This document shows, in pieces, positions 1 to 6,715 of a stretch of 64,000 bases of DNA. The notes under the pieces were generated by a model. That model did not search any database and was not told where the DNA came from. It saw only the letters and a list, made by a program, of their open reading frames with translations. The position numbers were made by a program, and so were the translations under genes. Source of the stretch: an uncultured Lachnospiraceae bacterium (lineage in GTDB: Bacteria > Bacillota > Clostridia > Lachnospirales > Lachnospiraceae); assembly GCA_900550475.1 (NCBI GenBank), contig URSA01000007.1, forward strand, positions 68,057-132,056, given 5' to 3'. Numbering within the stretch: position 1 is the stretch's first letter; each line of letters opens with the position of its first letter.

Positions 1-1965
1 TTTGACAAAGACATACAGAACGATGCCACAAGGAACTGCGACGCATCCCTGCAGGCATTGGGAAATTATAAAAACGGGCTTTCCTCCCGGAACAAGCCGT
101 CCCAGTGGACGCAGAAGACGGAGGATATCATGACGGCGGTGGATGCTGAGCGTCGGGTGATCTCCCTCACCAATCTGGAAAAATATCTGGATGCGCTGGA
201 GAACGACGCAAGCGGCATGGGCGCAAGCAATCAGAAACAGAACAGCGACGGAGAAACCATACCGGCGGATTTTGTGGTCAATTCCGAAATCGTGTCGGCG
301 ATCGGCGATTCCATCAGCAATGTGCAGGAGAGCATCAGCAGCTACGAGGCAAAGCGCATGTCGGCTTCAGGCGAATCCGTTTCGGCGGATATGGAATACC
401 AATACAGTCAGGAGCTGATCTCCAAGGCAGGGAGCGGCGACACGGCGGGCTGTGACAGCATCATGGAAAAGCTCTGTAACCTGCAGAATATTTTAGACGG
501 CGTTATCGTACAGCAGGACAGCGAGCTGGCAACCCTGACCTCGGATCTGGTCAGCGCGGCATTTACGAAATATACCTCGGATCTGCGGGCGGGCGTAAAC
601 GAGGAGTACCGCACCGCTGTCGGGGAGGGAGCGGCGAAATCCGTTCTCCAGAAGTACCTTTCCCAGCAGAAGACTGCGGCAAACGCGGACCGCATGGAGT
701 ACCAGAGCATGCTGGAGGCGCAGTTCAAGAGAATGGACAACGCGGCGGCACAGACCTATGTGCTCCGGCTGATTGACGGCGTAGCCCAACTGGAAAATTC
801 GGTTTTAAAGGACGATGCGGCACCGTACCTGTTAGACACGGTGGCAGCGCATCTGATCTGGCTCCGCAAAAGTTATGGGGATCTGGTGAAAAATGCATCG
901 GACGCCACCGAGATGGTAAAGCTGGAGCAGGAGAAGGACGCGCTGGAGAAGCAGCGTCAGGACGCACTTGATAAAAATGATCTGGCAGAGGCAAAGAAGC
1001 TGACGGCGCAGATGGAGGCAAAGCAGAAGGACATCGATGATCTGGCGAGCAGACTGAATGCCATCCTCAACTCACCGAGCAGCAGCGAGTCGGACAAAGC
1101 AAGAGCGGCGGCAGGACTTGGAGAAAAGAATGTCGCATCAAGGATCGCGTCCATGGCGGACGATCTGACCGAAGCCATCCGGAACGCGGACGATGAGACC
1201 TCCCCGGTGGATCTGCAAAACCAGTTGACGGCGCTTGCGGCGGCGGCAACGCTGGATCCCTCCGCAGGGCAGGCGGCGCTTTCACAGGTACAGGATGCCC
1301 TTGACAATGCAGCCGGGCTGAGTGCGGACGCGGCGGATGCGCTGGGAGCGGCGCTTTCAGATGCCATGGATGCCATAGCGGGCGCGGGAAGTAAAGATAT
1401 GACGGCGGATGCGCTGGGAAGCCTGCTTGACAATATCCTGAACGGCATGTTTGGAAACGGCGGCTTTGAAAATGTGACCTCCGGGCAGCAGGCAGCAGCC
1501 ATGATCGCAATGGAATGGTACGGACAGGAAAAAGGAAGCGCTGCGGCGCTTGACCTTGCGGCAAGCCTTGCAAAGCAGACGGCGCAGGAGAAAAATCCGT
1601 ACATATACGATAAATACACCGGAAAGACCGACGCATATATCTCCCTGCAGGCGCTGGGCGGGGTGCTGGGCTACCGTTACATATTCAACGATTCCCACAA
1701 TACCGTAACCCTGCAAAAGGCAAAGGAGTATTACCTGTTCACGCTGGCGCAGAAGCAGTACGAGACTACCGGAGGCTCCGAGAAGGAACTGACGGCGGCG
1801 CCGGAGCAGATGCAGGGTCTGTATCTGAATGGAGCGGACAGCGAGGTCTTGTTTGATACCAAGGCGGAAAATTTTGAAAAAGCAGCTTACGGCGCGGTGG
1901 GAACACCCACGGTGGAAACCATCGCCGAACAGATCTATGAACAATTACTGGAAGGGGGCGCATAA
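1..1965 (+). CDS. Coiled-coil protein with C-terminal stalk-like domain, first gene of CIS cluster (5' partial)
   Basis: The reading frame is open from base 1, so the true start lies upstream of the window; the TTG at 58 is probably internal. The visible part (about 654 residues) is Ala-, Asp- and Gln-rich and strongly helical, with a charged coiled-coil stretch around residues 300-350 (Glu/Lys/Gln heptad-like). Near the C-terminus a segment beginning AYISLQALGGVLGYRY and continuing into NTVTLQ resembles the copper amine oxidase N-terminal-like (stalk) repeat often found in Firmicute surface proteins. No signal peptide can be judged because the N-terminus is missing. It is followed 2 bases later by the Pvc16-like gene, so it belongs to the same operon. 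Function is unknown; a structural component or cargo of the injection system are both possible. Confidence 0.7.
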   Translation, partial: FDKDIQNDATRNCDASLQALGNYKNGLSSRNKPSQWTQKTEDIMTAVDAERRVISLTNLEKYLDALENDASGMGASNQKQNSDGETIPADFVVNSEIVSAIGDSISNVQESISSYEAKRMSASGESVSADMEYQYSQELISKAGSGDTAGCDSIMEKLCNLQNILDGVIVQQDSELATLTSDLVSAAFTKYTSDLRAGVNEEYRTAVGEGAAKSVLQKYLSQQKTAANADRMEYQSMLEAQFKRMDNAAAQTYVLRLIDGVAQLENSVLKDDAAPYLLDTVAAHLIWLRKSYGDLVKNASDATEMVKLEQEKDALEKQRQDALDKNDLAEAKKLTAQMEAKQKDIDDLASRLNAILNSPSSSESDKARAAAGLGEKNVASRIASMADDLTEAIRNADDETSPVDLQNQLTALAAAATLDPSAGQAALSQVQDALDNAAGLSADAADALGAALSDAMDAIAGAGSKDMTADALGSLLDNILNGMFGNGGFENVTSGQQAAAMIAMEWYGQEKGSAAALDLAASLAKQTAQEKNPYIYDKYTGKTDAYISLQALGGVLGYRYIFNDSHNTVTLQKAKEYYLFTLAQKQYETTGGSEKELTAAPEQMQGLYLNGADSEVLFDTKAENFEKAAYGAVGTPTVETIAEQIYEQLLEGGA

Positions 1966-1967
1966 AA

Positions 1968-2567
1968 ATGGCAGATTATACCATTATTGCGGATGTCAGT
2001 GCATACATTGTAAAAACCCTCAGGGAAAAGATGTGCCCGGAACCCGTGCCGTCTCCCAACAATATCGAGATCTCCTCGCCCGCATCACAGGATGTGGACT
2101 ACATCGTGGGACTTTACCTGTACGAGATCAAAGAGGAATCACAGATTGCCCGTCCGCCGGTGGTGGATCGCGGCAAGATACAGTTGTTACAGCCGCCAAG
2201 ACCATATAGTTTATATTATATGGTATTTATAAACGGTTCTTCCCAGATGGGACTAAAAGCACCGGATATACAAAAAATTATTGGCAGGGTGGCACAGATC
2301 GTCAATGACAACAGCTCTGTGCGGCCTCAGGAGCTTCAACCGTGGCTGGATGGCTCGGAACCTCCCATTGTGCTGTCTCAGGCGAAGATGGCACTGGAGG
2401 AGAAGGTAAGGGTGTGGCAGGCGATCAACAAGCCCTATGAGATCAGCCTGTTCTATAAGGCGGCACCTGTATTTCTGTCCAGCGAAGTGGTGGTTGAACC
2501 TCCTCGCGTCAGTGAAGCATCCTTCGGGATCAACCTTATGGGAAAAGAGAGGGGGAGTGAGCGATAA
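1968..2567 (+). CDS. Pvc16 N-terminal (DUF4255) family protein, likely CIS tail terminator/cap
   Basis: This 199-residue protein has the DUF4255/Pvc16 pattern: an N-terminal 'I-A-D-V-S-A-Y-I' helix, then PSPNNIEISSP, then a 'VGLYLYEIKEE' strand in which the family normally has 'LxLYRVxEN', and a later 'PPRPYSLYYMVFI' segment. In Afp/PVC particles this family terminates or caps the tube and sheath at the end opposite the baseplate. The ATG is preceded by a GGGGG run about nine bases upstream. It sits 2 bases after the preceding gene and abuts the next gene directly, as expected of a structural operon. The family assignment is strong; the exact role is taken from homologous particles. Confidence 0.85.
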   Translation: MADYTIIADVSAYIVKTLREKMCPEPVPSPNNIEISSPASQDVDYIVGLYLYEIKEESQIARPPVVDRGKIQLLQPPRPYSLYYMVFINGSSQMGLKAPDIQKIIGRVAQIVNDNSSVRPQELQPWLDGSEPPIVLSQAKMALEEKVRVWQAINKPYEISLFYKAAPVFLSSEVVVEPPRVSEASFGINLMGKERGSER

Positions 2568-3317
2568 GTGGCAGATGCTGAGATTCATTACAAACTGGAC
2601 TTGATCGTCCGGCTTGTGGACACCACAACCGGAGCATCCATCCGGCAAAGGCAGGTTGCGTTTACCGTGGAAGACAGAGTCATTCCTTTCCTGCGGCGTG
2701 ACGAGGGACTTTACGTTCTGTTGAATCGCGGCAGGAACGACATGGATCTGACGATTCAGGTGACAGGTTTTCTGCCTGCGGTGGTAAAGATCCGCTACGC
2801 AGAGCTGTCGGAAAGCTTTCCCGAGGTGGAGGCGGCCATGATTCCCGAGATCAGCACAAGCGGTTTTATCGATATGCTGACGCTCGAAGGGCATTGTCCC
2901 GGCATGGAATCCATTGCAGCGGTCTCTCTCAAAAAGGCTTACGGAGCGGTGGACAGCTATCAGGAAAAGAGACAGACCCTGCGGCTGTACTACACCAAAC
3001 CACTGGAGGAGATGTCCTACGCGGTCATCCACGAACAGCAGCAGGAATTTGAAGAATTTCAAATCAAGAAGAGGCTGGACAAGCTGAATATCAAGCTGAC
3101 AAAGCCTCTGCAGACAGCCTGCAGGTCGGAGGAAAAAATTGTCCGCATTGTGAGAGGCATGGTAGACGAGTCAGGAAAATACCTGCTTCGGATGCAGGAC
3201 GACGGTGACGGAACGGAGTATCTGATCCGTTACGTGGTGGACGGAAAAGCGGCCTTTAAAAAAATCTCTACCGAGAGTCTTCAGCCGCTTGGAGAGACTG
3301 AGGAAAGGAGGACATAG
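2568..3317 (+). CDS. Conserved-looking CIS cluster protein of unknown function
   Basis: A 249-residue protein starting at GTG directly after the stop of the Pvc16-like gene, with a ribosome binding site GGGGGAG inside the end of that gene. The N-terminal 90 residues look beta-rich (LDLIVRLVDTTTG, then short strands), resembling a carbohydrate-binding or immunoglobulin-like fold, followed by a charged helical region around residues 145-180 (EEFQIKKRLDKL) and a short C-terminal beta-rich module with regular Gly-Asp turns. No catalytic motif or membrane segment is evident. The position between the cap-like gene and the PAAR-like gene suggests a structural or assembly accessory. I do not recognise the family. 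Confidence 0.6.
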   Translation: MADAEIHYKLDLIVRLVDTTTGASIRQRQVAFTVEDRVIPFLRRDEGLYVLLNRGRNDMDLTIQVTGFLPAVVKIRYAELSESFPEVEAAMIPEISTSGFIDMLTLEGHCPGMESIAAVSLKKAYGAVDSYQEKRQTLRLYYTKPLEEMSYAVIHEQQQEFEEFQIKKRLDKLNIKLTKPLQTACRSEEKIVRIVRGMVDESGKYLLRMQDDGDGTEYLIRYVVDGKAAFKKISTESLQPLGETEERRT

Positions 3318-3320
3318 GAG

Positions 3321-3710
3321 ATGGGGATTTTAGCAGTGACAGGCGCAACCTGTATGTGCAGCTTTGGCACGGCACCCTGCACTTTGCAGGCAACTTCGCA
3401 GACGACCTGCCTCGAGGAAGGAAAAACGGTCGCAACGATAAAGGATATGCAGCCAAACGTAAACCTACAGCCTTTTGGAATGTGTACTTCACTGGCAAAC
3501 CCGGCAGTAGCAGCCGCTACGGCAGCAGCACTCGGAGTGCTGACACCGCAGCCCTGCACCATGGTTCCGGCGGGGCCGTGGATACCGGCAAATCCCAAGG
3601 TGATGGTGGGGGGAGCCCCCTGCCTGACCAACGAGGCAACTTTGATGTGCGGCCTAGGAGCCGGAACAATTAAAATTACCGTACCGGGGCAGACCAAGGT
3701 ACTGGTATAA
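3321..3710 (+). CDS. DUF4280 PAAR-like spike-tip protein
   Basis: The 129-residue product shows the DUF4280 signature: an N-terminal 'GATCMCSFGTAPC', then 'ATIKDMQPNVNLQPFGMC', 'NPAVAAAT', 'PQPC', 'GPWIPAN', a 'GGAPCLTNEATLMCG' segment and a terminal glycine-rich turn. DUF4280 proteins are PAAR-like cones that cap the central spike of contractile injection systems. The regularly spaced cysteines (MCSF, GTAPC, GMC, PQPC, APCL, LMCG) could bind a metal. The start ATG follows an AGGAGG-type site. No C-terminal toxin extension is fused to it, so effectors are probably loaded otherwise. Confidence in the family is high. Confidence 0.9.
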   Translation: MGILAVTGATCMCSFGTAPCTLQATSQTTCLEEGKTVATIKDMQPNVNLQPFGMCTSLANPAVAAATAAALGVLTPQPCTMVPAGPWIPANPKVMVGGAPCLTNEATLMCGLGAGTIKITVPGQTKVLV

Positions 3711-3741
3711 CAAGGAAAGGGAATAGAAAGGAGCTAATAAA

Positions 3742-5448
3742 ATGGCAGAATATTTTTCACCCGGTGTATATGTGGAAGAATATGACAATTCTCCCAGATC
3801 AATGGAAGGCGTAGGAACTTCCACCGCAGGCTTTATCGGTTTTGCGGAGAAAGGACAGACACTCGGAGCACCGAGTCTGGTAACAAGCTATCGCAGCTTT
3901 GTAAAGCAGTTCGGAGGACCCTTAAGCGAGTTCGGATACGGTGAGTACCGTTATCTGGCGCCCAGCGTGGAGCAGTTCTTCGCAAACGGCGGAACACGCT
4001 GCTACGTATCCCGTGTAATCCCCGCAGATGCAAAGAAGGCATCCACCAAGAAGGGCTTCCTTACCGTTACGGCAGCAAACGAAGGTAAATGGGGAAATAA
4101 GATCCAGATTACCCTGAACACCGTAACCAAGCGTAAGATGCAGCTTGTCGGAAAGAACGGCGACGCATACATCGCAAAGACAGTGGAAGGCTTCCGTGAG
4201 GGAGATCTGGTAATCGCAGGAAAAGAGTACAACCGCATCAAGAGCATTTTCGACAACAGCATTGTATTCGAGCAGGAGTTCAAGGGCAAGGTAGTGGATA
4301 CCGCACTGATCCCTACGACGGTTGTTTATCTGGTAGAGACCGACATGAGCATCCGCTACGCTGAGGAAGTAGAGAACTACGCAGGCCTGAGCACAAACGT
4401 TGCAAACCCGAACTTCTTCGGTTATCGTCTGGTAAACAGTGAGCTGGTAAAGGCAGAGGTTGAAGTATCCGACGCCATCGGCAACCCGGTGGAAGCAATC
4501 CTTGGCGAGGGCAACACCAGCGGCATGTTCACACTGGACGGCGGTCTGGACGGTTCCATGAACAAGGTAAATGCAGGAACCTTCATCGGCGAGGACAACG
4601 GTCCCGGAAAGAGAACCGGTCTTGCATCCTTTGAGGAGAACAGCACCGTAAGCATGCTTGCAATTCCCGGTGTCACCATTCCCGAGGTAGTGGTAGCACT
4701 GGTAGGACACTGCGAGAACTTAAAGAGCCGTTTCGCAGTTCTGGATATGCCGAAGGACATGTATAAGACAAAGGATCTGCTGCAGTACCGCGAGATGATC
4801 GACAGCACCTACGCTGCAATGTATCATCCCTGGATCCAGGTATTTGACCGTTCCTCCAACCAGCCCGACTTTATCCCTCCTTCAGGTGCGGTAATGGGCG
4901 TTTACTCCAGAACGGACAACAACCGCGGCGTACATAAGGCACCTGCAAACGAGACCGTATTCTGTACCGGACTGAATGTAAACTACAACAAGGCAGAGCA
5001 GGATATCCTGAATCCCGCCGGAATCAACCTGATCCGTGCAATTCCCGGACAGGGCATCCGCGTATGGGGCGCAAGAACCGCAAGCAGCAATTCCAACTTC
5101 AAGTATGTCAACGTAAGACGTCTCTTCATCTATGTGGAGGAGAGCATCAAGGCAAATACCAACTGGGTTGTATTTGAGCCCAATGATGTTGCTTTGTGGC
5201 AGAGAGTACAGATGACCATTTCCAGCTTCCTCGACACCATGTGGAGAAACGGCATGCTGGCAGGCGGTTCCGCTTCCGAGGCATACTTCGTGGAGATCGG
5301 GCCTTCTACCATGAGCAAGGACGATATTATGAACGGACGCCTCATCTGTAACGTAGGTATCGCACCTTCCCGTCCCGCAGAGTTTGTGATCTTCCGTGTA
5401 ACACAGCACACGGCTGAGAGCGCAGGCGGCGGAGAGAGCGCAGAATAA
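3742..5448 (+). CDS. Contractile tail sheath protein
   Basis: The 568-residue product begins with the classical sheath N-terminus (FSPGVYVEEYDNSPRSMEGV), which forms the inter-subunit handshake strand in phage, T6SS and eCIS sheaths, and continues 'STAGFIGFAEKG'. The C-terminal third carries the conserved sheath core, including 'VNVRRLFIYVEESIKA' and 'FEPNDVALWQRV', 'FLDTMWRNG' and a final 'GIAPSRPAEFVIFRVTQ' strand. Length fits the one-sheath type. A good GGAG ribosome binding site precedes the ATG. The tube gene follows. Codon use in this gene is markedly biased to a limited set (for instance GTA, GCA, AAG), consistent with high expression. Only one sheath paralogue is seen, whereas PVC/Afp have three. 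Confidence 0.95.
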   Translation: MAEYFSPGVYVEEYDNSPRSMEGVGTSTAGFIGFAEKGQTLGAPSLVTSYRSFVKQFGGPLSEFGYGEYRYLAPSVEQFFANGGTRCYVSRVIPADAKKASTKKGFLTVTAANEGKWGNKIQITLNTVTKRKMQLVGKNGDAYIAKTVEGFREGDLVIAGKEYNRIKSIFDNSIVFEQEFKGKVVDTALIPTTVVYLVETDMSIRYAEEVENYAGLSTNVANPNFFGYRLVNSELVKAEVEVSDAIGNPVEAILGEGNTSGMFTLDGGLDGSMNKVNAGTFIGEDNGPGKRTGLASFEENSTVSMLAIPGVTIPEVVVALVGHCENLKSRFAVLDMPKDMYKTKDLLQYREMIDSTYAAMYHPWIQVFDRSSNQPDFIPPSGAVMGVYSRTDNNRGVHKAPANETVFCTGLNVNYNKAEQDILNPAGINLIRAIPGQGIRVWGARTASSNSNFKYVNVRRLFIYVEESIKANTNWVVFEPNDVALWQRVQMTISSFLDTMWRNGMLAGGSASEAYFVEIGPSTMSKDDIMNGRLICNVGIAPSRPAEFVIFRVTQHTAESAGGGESAE

Positions 5449-5500
5449 AAGACAAACGCAGATAGAATAGAAAGAAAAAACAGAAAAGGAGTAGAAGATT

Positions 5501-6001
5501 ATGGCAGCAACCGCATATCAAACCGAAGGACAACTGTACTATCCCTTGACAAAAATGAACTTTCTGGTTCATGTGGATCAGGTGGAAGGAACCGCTGCTT
5601 TCAGCGAGGTGACAGGCATCGAAGCAACCGTTGATGTGATCGAGTTCCGTCAGGGAAATGCAAACAGCCTTGCACCGGTAAAGATTCCGGGACTGGTAAA
5701 GCACGGAAACGTAACGTTAAAGATGGGATACACTCTGGACAGTGCATTCAAGACATGGATTCAGGAGTGTGTCAGCGAGACCAGAGGCCAGATGCCCCGC
5801 TACAATGTGCAGATCGAAATGATCGACATCAACGGCGGCGCACCCCAGACGGTAGCAACCTCTGTGACCGGCACCAGAGTATGGCAGCTCACCAACGCAT
5901 GGGTAACCAAGTATACGGCACCCGATCTGAACGCGCTGCAGAGCGAAGTAGCAATCGAGACAGTTGAGATTGCATACGAAGAACTGATCATCCCCAACTA
6001 G
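5501..6001 (+). CDS. Contractile tail inner tube protein (gp19-like)
   Basis: The 166-residue product matches the T4 gp19-like/Pvc1 tube family: 'YPLTKMNFLVHVDQV', a 'FSEVTGIEATVDVIEFRQG' segment, 'KIPGLVKHGNVTLKMGY' and a C-terminal 'EVAIETVEIAYEELII'. Hexameric rings of this protein stack to form the inner tube inside the sheath. It lies 52 bases after the sheath gene, with an AAAAGGAG site upstream of the ATG. It shares strong codon bias with the sheath gene. Two stable hairpins follow it, which may adjust its expression relative to downstream genes. Confidence 0.95.
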   Translation: MAATAYQTEGQLYYPLTKMNFLVHVDQVEGTAAFSEVTGIEATVDVIEFRQGNANSLAPVKIPGLVKHGNVTLKMGYTLDSAFKTWIQECVSETRGQMPRYNVQIEMIDINGGAPQTVATSVTGTRVWQLTNAWVTKYTAPDLNALQSEVAIETVEIAYEELIIPN

Positions 6002-6011
6002 GGAGAATACA

Positions 6012-6080
6012 CAGGCGTCCGGGGCTTTGCTCCGGGTGGCCTGATAGGAGGAGAAGCAGGCGGCTTCTCTTTCTATCAGG
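6012..6080 (+). promoter_or_regulatory. Two overlapping, mutually exclusive RNA hairpins between tube and chaperone genes
   Basis: Hairpin one pairs CAGGC (6012-6016) with GCCTG (6039-6043), with CCGGGGC pairing GCTCCGG inside. Hairpin two pairs CCTGATAG (6040-6047) with CTATCAGG (6073-6080), with GAGAAGC (6051-6057) pairing GCTTCTC (6063-6069) inside. The arms share bases 6040-6043, so both full hairpins cannot form together. There is no strong U-run after them. They could be a partial terminator or an RNA processing and stabilising site that lets sheath and tube accumulate more than the later genes. Structure is seen in the sequence; function is inferred. Confidence 0.6.
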
Positions 6081-6128
6081 TCAGGAGAACACAGAAAAAG
6101 ATCCGAGAAGCGGACAGGAGGAGATAAA

Positions 6129-6491
6129 ATGGAAACAGTTTACGAATTTACACTTCCCAAGGGTTATGTGGACAGCAGCGGAGAGGTACACAGAAGAGGA
6201 AAGATGCGCCTTGCCACGGCGGGAGACGAGATCAGTGCAACCAGAGATCCCAGAGTGTTGAGCAATCCTTCCTATCTGACCATCGTGGTGTTGGGCAAGG
6301 TGATCACGGAGCTTGAAGGTCTTACCATGGTAACGCCCAACGTGATAGAGAAGCTGTTTACGGCTGACCTTGCATTTTTGCAGGATATGTACCAGAAGAT
6401 CAATGATGTGGAGCCTCCTGTGATGAAGGTGGTATGTCCCCACTGCGGAGAGACGATTGAGACACCGGTAAATTTTACTATGGAGGGTTAA
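6129..6491 (+). CDS. Tail assembly chaperone-like protein (zero-frame G product)
   Basis: A 120-residue product with an ordered N-terminal 'YEFTLPKGYVDSSGEVHRRG' segment, typical of CIS and phage tail assembly proteins that follow the tube gene, and a C-terminal CPHCG motif followed by a short tail. The two cysteines could be half of a zinc site. The ATG has an AGGAGG site. Phage homologues at this position form the gpG/gpGT pair that chaperones the tape measure protein. The zero-frame ends at TAA 6489-6491 just after a slippery heptamer; ribosomes that slip back one base would enter the downstream DUF6760 frame and make a 187-residue fusion. Confidence 0.8.
   Translation: METVYEFTLPKGYVDSSGEVHRRGKMRLATAGDEISATRDPRVLSNPSYLTIVVLGKVITELEGLTMVTPNVIEKLFTADLAFLQDMYQKINDVEPPVMKVVCPHCGETIETPVNFTMEG
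6470..6476 (+). promoter_or_regulatory. Candidate programmed -1 ribosomal frameshift site (A AAT TTT)
   Basis: In the frame of the upstream chaperone gene the bases read A AAT TTT, an exact X XXY YYZ slippery heptamer (Asn115-Phe116 codons), 12 bases before the zero-frame stop. A one-base backward slip re-pairs both tRNAs fully or nearly so (AAA, TTT) and continues into the open -1 frame that encodes the DUF6760 segment. That downstream frame has no usable start codon before its conserved residues. No obvious pseudoknot was identified. The site is direct sequence evidence; frameshifting itself is inferred by analogy with phage lambda G/GT and its relatives. Confidence 0.75.
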
Positions 6492-6691
6492 GGCTCTATC
6501 CCAAGGATGCGATGTATCAGGAAATGGCGTTTCTGTCCTACTATTTCCATTGGGGCAGCGAGGATGTGATGCAGCTGGATCACCGCAGCAGACGGCGCTG
6601 GTGCCATGAGATTTCCGAGATACACAAGAGCATTAATCCCTCGAAAAAGAGCAAAGAAAAAAGTATTCTGGATATGAAACCCAGCAGATAG
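6476..6691 (+). CDS. DUF6760 family segment, translated as -1 frameshift extension (T part)
   Basis: The frame runs from a stop at 6458-6460 to TAG 6689-6691, overlapping the end of the chaperone gene in the -1 frame. From 6476 it encodes 71 residues beginning YYGGLRLYPKDAMYQEMAF and continuing with 'YYFHWGSEDV', 'LDHRSRRRWCHEIS', which fits the DUF6760 pattern of CIS clusters (YP-x2-Y-x-E-x-AF, then HW, then HRxRRRW). There is no ATG, GTG or TTG between the upstream stop and the conserved 'LYPKD'; the first ATG (6512) would remove part of the motif. Independent initiation is therefore unlikely and expression as a fusion with the upstream protein is favoured. Confidence 0.75.
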   Translation, partial: YYGGLRLYPKDAMYQEMAFLSYYFHWGSEDVMQLDHRSRRRWCHEISEIHKSINPSKKSKEKSILDMKPSR

Positions 6692-6715
6692 CACAGATAG
6701 AAGGAGGTGGGGCAT

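Noticed and set aside
2253..3062. Minus-strand open frames of 200-500 codons throughout the CIS cluster (for example here, 11540-13024 and 36118-37740)
   Set aside because: They lie fully opposite well-supported genes, lack ribosome binding sites and have His/Leu-rich composition typical of antisense shadows.
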